DNA of 6,798 bases from SAR116 cluster bacterium (GTDB lineage: Bacteria > Pseudomonadota > Alphaproteobacteria > Puniceispirillales > GCA-002684695). Below are positions 1 through 6,442 of the stretch, one piece after another. Positions within the stretch are counted from its first letter, which is position 1. Each line of letters opens with the position of its first letter. The DNA lies in the NCBI GenBank assembly GCA_002684695.1, contig NYVQ01000071.1, positions 1 to 6,798 of the forward strand, written 5' to 3'. The notes under the pieces are model-generated. The model saw nothing but the letters and a program-made list of their open reading frames with translations. It was not told the origin of the DNA and did no database searches. The translations under genes were made by a program, and so were the position numbers.

Positions 1-847
1 AGAACATTACTAGTCTAGGAGAGACCCTGTCAATCAACCATCCTATTGCAACTTGAGCAAAAGATGCGCAGGCATAAACAACACCAGCAAGAATTCCTGT
101 TATTGCAACATTAGTAGATATAGACTGCATATGAAGTTCAAAATACCTAGGAAGAAGAAAGCTCATAGCGCCAAATAAAAACCCGCCTGATGCAGTTGAA
201 AGAGCTAATGCAAAAAGTGCTTGCTGCCATTGAGGAGTAAAACCAACTGATCTTTGCTCTTCCCTATTGTCATTTTGTGGTTTTTCTTGATTGTGGACGA
301 TATTTAAGAAAAATAATATACCAAAGAGTATGCAAAATAAACCTGGAACTAAAAAAGTTAATTTCCAATCACCATAGTAAAGAAGAATACCTGTTACTAT
401 AGGGGCTATAGCAATTCCCATATTGCCCCAAACACCGTTGATACCTAGACGCATTCCAACCAAACCTGGTCTTTGTAAAAGCATTGCAATGCCAACAGGA
501 TGATAAATTGAAGCAAATAAACCTATTAATCCAAGACAAATAGCTAGTTGAAATGGAGAAGATGAAAACGATGCAATGATTGCTGATATACCTATGCCAA
601 AGTGGTAAGTTATCATTAATGGCATTCGGCCAAACTTATCTGATAAAAAGCCTGCTAATGGGGCAGTTGCTCCAAATAGAACCATCCCGAGTGTTCCAAA
701 GACAATCATTTCATCATATTGTAATCCGAAATATCGTCCCCCATCGTATGCAGCTTTAGCAAAAATCAACATCATGAAATGATCCAGCAAATGACCAATA
801 TTTAAAAATATATCAGGTACTGAAGCAGTTTTAGATTTTGTAAACAT
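1..847 (-). CDS. MFS transporter, C-terminus cut off by the window edge
   Basis: An open frame runs from an ATG at 847 to the left edge of the window, giving 282 residues without a stop; the last third of a usual ~400-residue MFS protein is missing. The translation is strongly hydrophobic with about eight to nine predicted membrane segments. The typical MFS loop 2-3 motif is visible as GFLSDKFGR (residues 66-74), and its repeat in the second half as GWLIDRVSPR (269-278). IYHPVG at 114-119 recalls the fosmidomycin-resistance-like branch of the superfamily. A polar loop at about 185-206 separates the two six-helix halves. An in-frame TGA just upstream (851-853) and the position of helix 1 fix the start at 847, although no Shine-Dalgarno is visible. 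It follows galK by about 20 nt on the same strand, so a role in uptake of galactose or export of a product is plausible, but the substrate cannot be read from sequence. Confidence 0.88.
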   Translation of the reverse strand, partial: MFTKSKTASVPDIFLNIGHLLDHFMMLIFAKAAYDGGRYFGLQYDEMIVFGTLGMVLFGATAPLAGFLSDKFGRMPLMITYHFGIGISAIIASFSSSPFQLAICLGLIGLFASIYHPVGIAMLLQRPGLVGMRLGINGVWGNMGIAIAPIVTGILLYYGDWKLTFLVPGLFCILFGILFFLNIVHNQEKPQNDNREEQRSVGFTPQWQQALFALALSTASGGFLFGAMSFLLPRYFELHMQSISTNVAITGILAGVVYACASFAQVAIGWLIDRVSPRLVMF

Positions 848-851
848 TATT

Positions 852-866
852 CAAAATAACATTTTG
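852..866 (-). repeat. Short perfect inverted repeat between galK and the MFS gene
   Basis: A 6 bp perfect inverted repeat (CAAAAT and ATTTTG on the minus strand) encloses a 3 nt loop in the galK-MFS gap, directly upstream of the MFS start codon. The stem has only one G-C pair and is not followed by a T-run, so it is unlikely to terminate transcription. It could weakly affect translation of the MFS gene, which lacks a visible Shine-Dalgarno, or be chance in AT-rich DNA. Confidence 0.3.
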
Positions 867-867
867 G

Positions 868-1950
868 TTAAATTATATCTACCAAAGATAAGTTTTTAAA
901 ATCTGCTCTTAAAAATTTAAAAATTTTCTTTGAACTATTTTTTTCTGTTAAAAAAACACAACAACCTCCAAAACCAGCACCAGTCAATCTTCCACCAGTA
1001 ATATTTAATAGTTTTGCTTTTTTAATTATATTATCTAAAAGCTCTGAGGAAACCTCATAATCATTTGATAAACTATGGTGACTTTCATACATTTTACTTC
1101 CAAATGTCCTGTTGTCATTTTTCTGAAGTGCATTTAAACAAATCTGAACTCTCTCATTTTCAGAAATTACATGTCTTGCTCTTTTCAATAATTTACCGCC
1201 AAGTTTATCTAGCATTGTAAATTTAGCATCTCTTAAATTTTCAATATTCAAAATTTTTGACGCTTCTTCACACTCATTTCTTCTCTCATTATAAAGGCTT
1301 CTTGAAAGAGATCTTTGGCTTCCGGAATGAACAATTAAAAATTCAAAATTTGAGAATAGAGAGAGATTAACGGTCTTCTCATATTTGGTATCAAAGAACA
1401 TTGCTTTATTCATAATACCTTTTGCAACAACCATTTGGTCCATGAGACCACATAAAGTTCCAATAAACTTATGTTCAATTTTTTGAGCTAATTTTGCTAA
1501 TTTAATTTCACTTAAGTTCTGATTTTCAATTTTATTTATTGCTCTTAATAATGCTATTTCAAGAGCGGCTGATGATGATACACCCGAGCCTGATGGCAAA
1601 TTTGAAGTCACTGCTACCTGAATGCCTTCCTCTAATTTTTTAGAGCAATTTGGAAATTCTTCATAAAAAACCTTTATGGCTCCTTTAATAAAATCTAGCC
1701 ATGTTCCGTCAGCATTAGAATTAATTTCTGATTTTGTTTCTTTAAATAATTCTGTTTTGCCTTCTATAAAACCTGTTCTAGTCTTTCTAATACTGACTTC
1801 TATTCCTAAGGACAATGGTGTCGGCATCACAAAACCTGAATTATAGTCGGTATGATCGCCTATTAAGTTAACTCTACCTGAAGCAAAAGCAGTACTTTCA
1901 GGTTCATTTCTAAAAAAATCTTCAAATAAATCTATTGATGAGTTAATCAA
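868..1950 (-). CDS. galK: Galactokinase
   Basis: Cytoplasmic GHMP-family kinase of the Leloir pathway; phosphorylates alpha-D-galactose with ATP to galactose-1-phosphate. All three family motifs are present: the galactokinase signature GRVNLIGDHTDY (residues 25-36, with the active-site Arg26), the ATP-binding loop PSGSGVSSSAAL (119-130), and the C-terminal motif GGRLTGAGFGGC (319-330). The expected catalytic base is Asp171 in CGLMDQ. The usual Glu of GEHTDYN is Asp32 here, a substitution the family signature allows. Length is 360 residues, slightly shorter than the usual 380-390. The start is TTG at 1950: the first Met lies inside the signature region, so an earlier start is required, and AAAGAG (1964-1959) sits 8 nt upstream of the TTG. 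It overlaps the end of galT by 8 bp, which suggests translational coupling, and the MFS gene follows. The next enzyme but one, GalE, is not in view. Confidence 0.96.
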   Translation of the reverse strand: MINSSIDLFEDFFRNEPESTAFASGRVNLIGDHTDYNSGFVMPTPLSLGIEVSIRKTRTGFIEGKTELFKETKSEINSNADGTWLDFIKGAIKVFYEEFPNCSKKLEEGIQVAVTSNLPSGSGVSSSAALEIALLRAINKIENQNLSEIKLAKLAQKIEHKFIGTLCGLMDQMVVAKGIMNKAMFFDTKYEKTVNLSLFSNFEFLIVHSGSQRSLSRSLYNERRNECEEASKILNIENLRDAKFTMLDKLGGKLLKRARHVISENERVQICLNALQKNDNRTFGSKMYESHHSLSNDYEVSSELLDNIIKKAKLLNITGGRLTGAGFGGCCVFLTEKNSSKKIFKFLRADFKNLSLVDII

Positions 1951-2989
1951 TTTTTATACTCTTTAAATCTAAAGCGGCAACTTCAGGTACAATATCAGAT
2001 AGCATTAAACCAGAAATCTGCTCTATTCCTGCTAAAAACTTTAATTTGTTTTTATCTCTTTTCATGGGTTGAAGAGCAATATAATAATGGAAATTCCCTT
2101 CAAAACCTCTTGGAGGGAAATGGACTGCCATAGTGTAAGGCATTGGGTTATCAAAAAGTGTATCTAATCGTTTTATTGAGGATATCAACTGATTTGCAAT
2201 TGAATCAATTTCTCTACCAGAAAGTTGGTTCATACAATCAACTTTTTTAAAAGGCGCAATCCAGATTTCATATGGATACCTTGCAAATGGAGGAACAAAC
2301 GAAATGGCATTATCGTCTTTTGAGATTTCGAGTTCTTCAGAAACTGATTTTACTAAGTTATTTACTATATTTTTTTCTTTTTGGTTTATTGCCTGTCTAT
2401 TAATAATTTCAGGTATCATGGACATAGCATAAATTTGTCCATGTGGATGTTCTAACGTTACTCCTATCTCTTCACCTTTGTTTTCAAAAGGTAGAACGTA
2501 TTTAATATTTTTATCTTGCATTAGATGCATATAACGTTCACTCCAGACTTTCATTAAAAGAGAAACTTGTTCAATGCTTAATGTTTTTAAACTTGCATTA
2601 TGATCTGATGTATATGATACAACTTCGCATCTGCCATATGATTGTTCATTTAAAATTCCTTCAATTTTCGTTATATTTTGTGAAACAATACTCAGAGCGG
2701 AAAATCTATTATCAAAAACTGCAATTTCATAGTCAGTAACAGGGATATCTGTCAAAGTTTTACCTTTAACACTTGCACAAAGAGGGCAATTATTTTCGCT
2801 TGGAAGAAAAGTTCTTGATTGTCTAAGTGGAGAGTAGAAAACCCATTCATCTCTTAAACTATTCCACCTCATATGCTGACCTTTTTGATCAACTGAGTCT
2901 AACCCTTTTATTTTTTTGTAATTTTTTTTACTAAGGCTATATAGATATAGTTTTCTGCTTTTGCCTCTGTCTATAACTTTACAGAACAT
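1943..2989 (-). CDS. galT: Galactose-1-phosphate uridylyltransferase
   Basis: Transfers UMP between UDP-glucose and galactose-1-phosphate, giving UDP-galactose and glucose-1-phosphate; cytoplasmic. The active-site motif HPHGQ is at residues 181-185, with His183 the expected nucleophile that carries UMP. The zinc ligands known from E. coli GalT are present: Cys68 and Cys71 (CPLC), His130 (SDHNASL) and His181. RWNSLRDEWV (41-50) matches the conserved start of the catalytic core. About 39 residues precede this core; part of it (RKLYLYS) resembles the DGR-x-LIY N-terminus I recall from actinobacterial-type GalT proteins. The E. coli iron-site residues are only partly kept: His290 and His301 remain, but the expected Glu is Gln199 and the expected second His is Tyr303. 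No Shine-Dalgarno precedes the ATG at 2989. ATG at 2872 has an AAAAGG upstream and would give a 309-residue protein, so the start is not certain. First gene of the gal operon. Confidence 0.95.
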   Translation of the reverse strand: MFCKVIDRGKSRKLYLYSLSKKNYKKIKGLDSVDQKGQHMRWNSLRDEWVFYSPLRQSRTFLPSENNCPLCASVKGKTLTDIPVTDYEIAVFDNRFSALSIVSQNITKIEGILNEQSYGRCEVVSYTSDHNASLKTLSIEQVSLLMKVWSERYMHLMQDKNIKYVLPFENKGEEIGVTLEHPHGQIYAMSMIPEIINRQAINQKEKNIVNNLVKSVSEELEISKDDNAISFVPPFARYPYEIWIAPFKKVDCMNQLSGREIDSIANQLISSIKRLDTLFDNPMPYTMAVHFPPRGFEGNFHYYIALQPMKRDKNKLKFLAGIEQISGLMLSDIVPEVAALDLKSIKID

Positions 2990-3106
2990 TTTATAACCCA
3001 GTGGAAATTTTTAAATAGTTTATTATATATTATATTTCGTATTAATTAATATAAAATTTAAATTAAGTTTTTACTACCAATTAGCTTAATTTTTTGGAGA
3101 CATATT
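2990..3106. promoter_or_regulatory. Divergent intergenic region, putative promoters for the gal operon and the DUF4864-like gene
   Basis: This 117 bp, almost entirely A+T spacer separates two divergently transcribed units, so it must hold promoters for both. Two TATAAT hexamers read on the minus strand at 3034-3029 and 3027-3022, 33 to 40 nt upstream of the galT ATG, are plausible -10 boxes; no convincing -35 box is seen. On the plus strand, TATAAA/TAAAAT at 3050-3057 is a weaker -10 candidate for the downstream gene. Such hexamers arise easily in AT-rich DNA. I see no clear operator palindrome for a galactose-responsive repressor. Confidence 0.4.
3096..3100 (+). promoter_or_regulatory. Ribosome binding site for the DUF4864-like gene
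   Basis: GGAGA stands 6 nt before the ATG at 3107 in otherwise T-rich leader sequence. It supports that start codon. Confidence 0.7.
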
Positions 3107-3562
3107 ATGAAAAATACCATTATTTTAGTTATTTTATTGTTTTTTTCTAAAATTTCTTTTGCTGATAATCTTGTTAAACCAAGCCCTGATATAAATCCAA
3201 TTGATGTTGTTGAAATTCAGCTCTTTGCTCTTCAATCAAATGATGAAAATGATTTTGGTATTAGACAAACATGGGAATTTGCGCACCCAAGAAACAAAAT
3301 GGCAACAGGCCCCCTTCCAAGATTTACAAGTATGATTAAAACCCCAGCTTACTCAATTTTATTAAATAACCTAAAATTTGAATCAAGAGAGATATTTAAT
3401 GATGGTAAAACTGCTGGGATTGCGGTGCGCATTGAAGCTAAGGACAACAAAGCATATACGTATATGTGGACGTTAGAGAAAATTACAGAAGAGGGGCCCT
3501 TAAAAGGTATCTGGATGACTTCTGGTGTTTCATCTCCAAGATTATTAGCTGAAGGATCTTAA
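3107..3562 (+). CDS. Secreted DUF4864-like protein of unknown function
   Basis: A 151-residue protein with a clear Sec signal peptide: Lys2, a hydrophobic stretch at about residues 4-16, and a likely signal peptidase I site after Ala19 (SFA-DN). The mature part is about 132 residues and probably periplasmic. It opens with a Pro-rich segment and then IDVVEIQLFALQSND, GIRQTWEFAHPRNKMATGPL and RFTSMIKTPAY, a pattern I recognise from proteins annotated DUF4864, thought to have a small alpha/beta, NTF2-like fold. A beta-rich C-terminal half ends in a W-x-L and GIWMTSGV section. No catalytic residues can be named. It stands alone on the plus strand, divergent from the gal operon and ending 4 nt from the end of glpK, so the neighbours do not reveal a function. 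Domain assignment is from memory and moderately sure; that the gene is real and exported is much surer. Confidence 0.82.
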   Translation: MKNTIILVILLFFSKISFADNLVKPSPDINPIDVVEIQLFALQSNDENDFGIRQTWEFAHPRNKMATGPLPRFTSMIKTPAYSILLNNLKFESREIFNDGKTAGIAVRIEAKDNKAYTYMWTLEKITEEGPLKGIWMTSGVSSPRLLAEGS

Positions 3563-3566
3563 TTAT

Positions 3567-5042
3567 TTAAGTTAAAGTTTTTGACACATAATAGTCCCAT
3601 TTCTTTAGAAGATTATTTCTAATGTTTTTATCCATACTAGGTGTATAACTCTTATCAGGCATCCAAAGTTTAGAAACTTCGTCAAGTGACGAGTATTTAC
3701 CATCAGAATATGCAGCCATCATAGCTACTCCAAGAGCAGTTGTTTCTGTAACTTTCGGTTTATCAACATTAATATTTAAAATGTCAGCTAGAAATTGCAT
3801 TAGCCAATCATTCTCAGTCATTCCTCCATCAACTTTCAAAGTTGACGGATCTATACCATCCTCAGACATTGCTTTGAAAAGGTCTCTAGTTTGATAAGCG
3901 ACGGACTCAATCGCAGCTCTAGTTAGTTCATTTTTACCAGTATCTCTGGTTATGCCATACAAAGCTCCTCTGGCATCTGCATCCCAGTGTGGACACCCTA
4001 AGCCAGTAAAAGCAGGCACTAAAAATACATTAGAATTACTATCCATTGATTCAACAATTGCTTGAGTTTCGTTGGCATTTTTAATAATATTTAGACTATC
4101 TCTAAGCCATTGAACAACTGCCCCTGCAATAAAAATTGAGCCTTCTAAAGCATATGTTGCTTTTCCATCAACTTTATAACAAATTGTCCCTAATAATCTT
4201 GATTTTGATTGAATAATCTTATCTCCAGAGTTGATTATTACAAAACAACCTGTACCATATGTTGACTTTATACTTCCTGGGGTTAAACAAGCTTGTCCTA
4301 TGGCTGCAGCTTGCTGATCGCCTAAAATAGATAAAACAGGCAACTCAAAATCCAGCACTTGTTTTGATACTTGACCAAAATTACTATTTGAATCCATTAC
4401 CTTTGGCATAATAGATTTAGGAACATCAAAAATCTTAAGTAACTCATCATCCCATTCAAGTTTTTCTATATTGTAAAGGCTTGTTCTAGATGCATTTGTT
4501 GCGTCTGTTGCATGAACTTTTTTATTAGTTAATCTCCATAGTAAAAAGCTATCTACTGTTCCAAAGCATAACTCATCATTGTTGGCTCTAGACCTTGCTT
4601 CAGGAACATTGTCTAAAATCCATTTAATTTTTGAAGCACTGAAGTAAGGATCTATAACTAAACCTGATTTGCTAGCAATTTTATTTTCAAGGCCATCATT
4701 AACTAGTTTTTTACAAAAATCTGAAGTCCTTCTGTCTTGCCAAACAATTGCATTATAAATAGGTTTCCCAGTTTTTTTATCCCAAACTATTGTTGTTTCT
4801 CTCTGGTTGGTAATACCAATACCACGAATATTATGACTTTTAGCCACATCTGAATAATAAAGTTTACTAAGTACAGATTTAGTAGTTTCCCAAATCTCTT
4901 CAGGATCATGTTCAACCCATCCAGGTTTGGGATAGATTTGATTAAACTCCTCTTGATAAGAATTAAGAATACTTCCGTTTTCTCCAAATAATATTGCTCT
5001 ACTACTAGTTGTTCCCTGATCAATAGAAATATAAGTGTCCAT
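3567..5042 (-). CDS. glpK: Glycerol kinase
   Basis: Cytoplasmic FGGY-family kinase; ATP + glycerol to sn-glycerol-3-phosphate, trapping glycerol in the cell. Using the 491-residue form: phosphate-binding DQGTTSSR at 8-15, glycerol-binding Arg81-Glu82 in TNQRETT, WQDRRT at 101-106, Tyr133 and the first FGGY signature YFSASKIKW at 133-141, catalytic Asp242 in GDQQAA, the PAFTGLGCPHWD block at 343-354 and the nucleotide-binding DGGM at 405-408. Length fits the ~500-residue family. I chose the ATG at 5042 because AAGAGAG (5054-5048) precedes it by 5 nt and the protein then begins like other GlpKs; an in-frame ATG at 5057 would add MKREI but has no Shine-Dalgarno. The loop that binds the inhibitor fructose-1,6-bisphosphate in E. 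coli is not conserved. It follows the phosphodiesterase gene by about 47-62 nt on the same strand, and no glpF or glpD is in view. Confidence 0.97.
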   Translation of the reverse strand: MDTYISIDQGTTSSRAILFGENGSILNSYQEEFNQIYPKPGWVEHDPEEIWETTKSVLSKLYYSDVAKSHNIRGIGITNQRETTIVWDKKTGKPIYNAIVWQDRRTSDFCKKLVNDGLENKIASKSGLVIDPYFSASKIKWILDNVPEARSRANNDELCFGTVDSFLLWRLTNKKVHATDATNASRTSLYNIEKLEWDDELLKIFDVPKSIMPKVMDSNSNFGQVSKQVLDFELPVLSILGDQQAAAIGQACLTPGSIKSTYGTGCFVIINSGDKIIQSKSRLLGTICYKVDGKATYALEGSIFIAGAVVQWLRDSLNIIKNANETQAIVESMDSNSNVFLVPAFTGLGCPHWDADARGALYGITRDTGKNELTRAAIESVAYQTRDLFKAMSEDGIDPSTLKVDGGMTENDWLMQFLADILNINVDKPKVTETTALGVAMMAAYSDGKYSSLDEVSKLWMPDKSYTPSMDKNIRNNLLKKWDYYVSKTLT

Positions 5043-5104
5043 TATTTCTCTCTTCATTACTGTGGTCTGATAAATATACTAAATACTAACAAAAAAAATC
5101 TTTT

Positions 5105-5827
5105 TTATTTAAATTTTAGAGGATCATCAGTTATTACTCCTGATAATCCAAATTTCCACAAAGCATCTATTTCCGGCGGGTGGTTGCATGTGTAAACAAA
5201 AGTTTGAATATCTAATTTACTAATTTGATTTATTTGATCGCCGTTTACTGATTTATAATCTAAATGTAATGTAGTTGCATTCAGATCTTTAACATTTTGT
5301 TCCCAGCCCTTAGGAAGAAACTCATACAAAATACCAACAGGTATTTGACTTGAATATTTTCTCAACAACAATAAAGAATCTAAATCAAAAGAAGTTACTA
5401 AAACTTGATCCTTTACATTAGTTTTTTTTATAGCTTTTAGTAAATTTGAAACTAATCTTTCTCTGTATGAGCTATTAGTTGGTTGATAAAATTTCATTTC
5501 TATATTCAATTTTAGCTTACTATTTTTACAATACCTAAGCAATTCATCCATTGTTGGAATCTTTTGAAAAAAATAGTTTTTGGGGTCACTTTCACCAACG
5601 TTAATTGTTTCTAATTCTTTTTTTCTTATTTCTTTGACCAGACCAGAGGCATCAGATGTTCTGTCTAAAGTATCATCATGTATGACTAGAAGCACTTCAT
5701 CGTTTGTTAGTTGCACATCACATTCAGCCCATTCAATGTTATTTTGAACACACCACTCAAAACCTGACATTGTATTTTCAGGTTTATATTTAGTAGCGCC
5801 CCTATGGCCACAAATTTTTGACATCAT
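5105..5827 (-). CDS. ugpQ: Glycerophosphodiester phosphodiesterase, UgpQ-like
   Basis: Hydrolyses glycerophosphodiesters (deacylated phospholipid head groups such as glycerophosphocholine or -ethanolamine) to sn-glycerol-3-phosphate and an alcohol. The GDPD TIM-barrel motifs are all visible: GHRGA with His8 and Arg9 followed by PENT (16-19), ECDVQLT with Glu35 and Asp37, IHDDTLDRT with His50, and NIEMK with Glu110 and Lys112. Glu35, Asp37 and Glu110 are the expected divalent-metal ligands; His8 and His50 the acid-base pair. The length of 240 residues and lack of a signal peptide fit cytoplasmic UgpQ rather than periplasmic GlpQ. The start at 5827 (two consecutive ATGs) has AAGAGA at 5840-5835. 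It lies directly upstream of glpK on the same strand, so both enzymes probably are made together and supply glycerol-3-phosphate. No Ugp uptake genes are in the window, so the symbol rests on protein features only. Confidence 0.93.
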   Translation of the reverse strand: MMSKICGHRGATKYKPENTMSGFEWCVQNNIEWAECDVQLTNDEVLLVIHDDTLDRTSDASGLVKEIRKKELETINVGESDPKNYFFQKIPTMDELLRYCKNSKLKLNIEMKFYQPTNSSYRERLVSNLLKAIKKTNVKDQVLVTSFDLDSLLLLRKYSSQIPVGILYEFLPKGWEQNVKDLNATTLHLDYKSVNGDQINQISKLDIQTFVYTCNHPPEIDALWKFGLSGVITDDPLKFK

Positions 5828-5920
5828 AATAATATCTCTTATATTTTAATTGTAAAAACTTAATAAATTAAATATTTAATAAGCAATAAGTAATTAACTC
5901 ATATTTCATGGAGGTAACAG
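5828..5920. promoter_or_regulatory. Divergent intergenic region between the phosphodiesterase and cyclophilin genes
   Basis: This 93 bp AT-rich spacer must hold promoters for both flanking divergent units. Candidates are a minus-strand TAAAAT (5848-5843) as a -10 box for the phosphodiesterase-glpK unit, and a plus-strand TTGTAA (5850-5855) as a -35 box for the cyclophilin gene, without a good partner -10 at the right distance. No operator palindrome stands out. The position is better supported than any individual box. Confidence 0.35.
5910..5915 (+). promoter_or_regulatory. Strong Shine-Dalgarno that sets a TTG start
   Basis: GGAGGT is the best ribosome binding site in the window and lies 5 nt before the TTG at 5921. 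It decides the start of the cyclophilin gene, whose first 70 codons, including the signal peptide, have no in-frame ATG near the N-terminus. Confidence 0.82.
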
Positions 5921-6439
5921 TTGTTTAAAAAAATAATAGCTATAATAACATCATTCTTTATTGTTGAACAGGTTGCTTCAGCGAGTGAAGCGAATGAAGA
6001 TAAAATACTTCTTAACACTTCAAAGGGTGAAATAGTTATAAAGCTATTACCTGAAATAGCACCGACCCATGTATCAAGAATAGTTGAACTTGTTAAATCT
6101 GGATTTTATGATGGTATTATTTTTCATAGAATTATTCCTGGGTTTATGGCTCAAACAGGAGACCCAAAAGGGAACGGAACTGGTGGAAGTGGAACTAATC
6201 TAAAAGCTGAGTTTTCTGATTACCAATATATTTATGGAACTGTTGGTATGGCAAGAACAATGGATCCCAATAGTGCTGACAGCCAATTCTTTATTTGCTT
6301 TGATGGATGTGGACATCTTACTGGACAATATACTGTGTGGGGACAGGTAGAAACTGGTATGGAAGTTGTTGAAGCACTCAATGTTGGCGAGCCTCCCTCA
6401 GACCCAGACAAGATTATTAGTGCAAAAATAATTAATTAG
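5921..6439 (+). CDS. Exported cyclophilin-type peptidyl-prolyl cis-trans isomerase
   Basis: Catalyses cis-trans isomerisation of Xaa-Pro bonds during folding of exported proteins. The 172-residue product starts with FKKIIAIITSFFIV, a Sec signal peptide with a probable cleavage after Ala21 (ASA-SE), so the mature enzyme should be periplasmic, like PpiA. The cyclophilin core follows: FHRIIPGFMAQTGD at 68-81 with catalytic Arg70, Phe75, Met76 and Gln78; GTGGSG at 86-91; ADSQFFI at 119-125; and HLTGQYTVWGQV from 132. The tryptophan that binds cyclosporin in human CypA is His132 here, as is common in bacteria, so low drug sensitivity is expected. Cys126 and Cys130 lie close together and could pair in the periplasm. 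The start is TTG, supported by the strong GGAGGT. The gene stands alone and its stop is 3 nt from the stop of the convergent stress-protein gene. Confidence 0.95.
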   Translation: MFKKIIAIITSFFIVEQVASASEANEDKILLNTSKGEIVIKLLPEIAPTHVSRIVELVKSGFYDGIIFHRIIPGFMAQTGDPKGNGTGGSGTNLKAEFSDYQYIYGTVGMARTMDPNSADSQFFICFDGCGHLTGQYTVWGQVETGMEVVEALNVGEPPSDPDKIISAKIIN

Positions 6440-6442
6440 AAT

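Noticed and set aside
2990..3106. Operator palindrome or riboswitch in the gal spacer
   Set aside because: Short AT palindromes such as TTAATTAA occur, but they are expected by chance in such AT-rich DNA and none resembles a known GalR-type operator or a structured leader.
4787..5023. A 78-residue minus-strand frame inside glpK
   Set aside because: It lies wholly within the well-supported glycerol kinase gene in another frame, shows no motif, and has a composition typical of a shifted AT-rich reading.
5058..5107. A-run and T-run (about 5092-5106) between the phosphodiesterase and glpK as a terminator
   Set aside because: The potential pairing is only A-T with almost no loop and no G-C stem; it is not a convincing terminator and the genes are likely cotranscribed.
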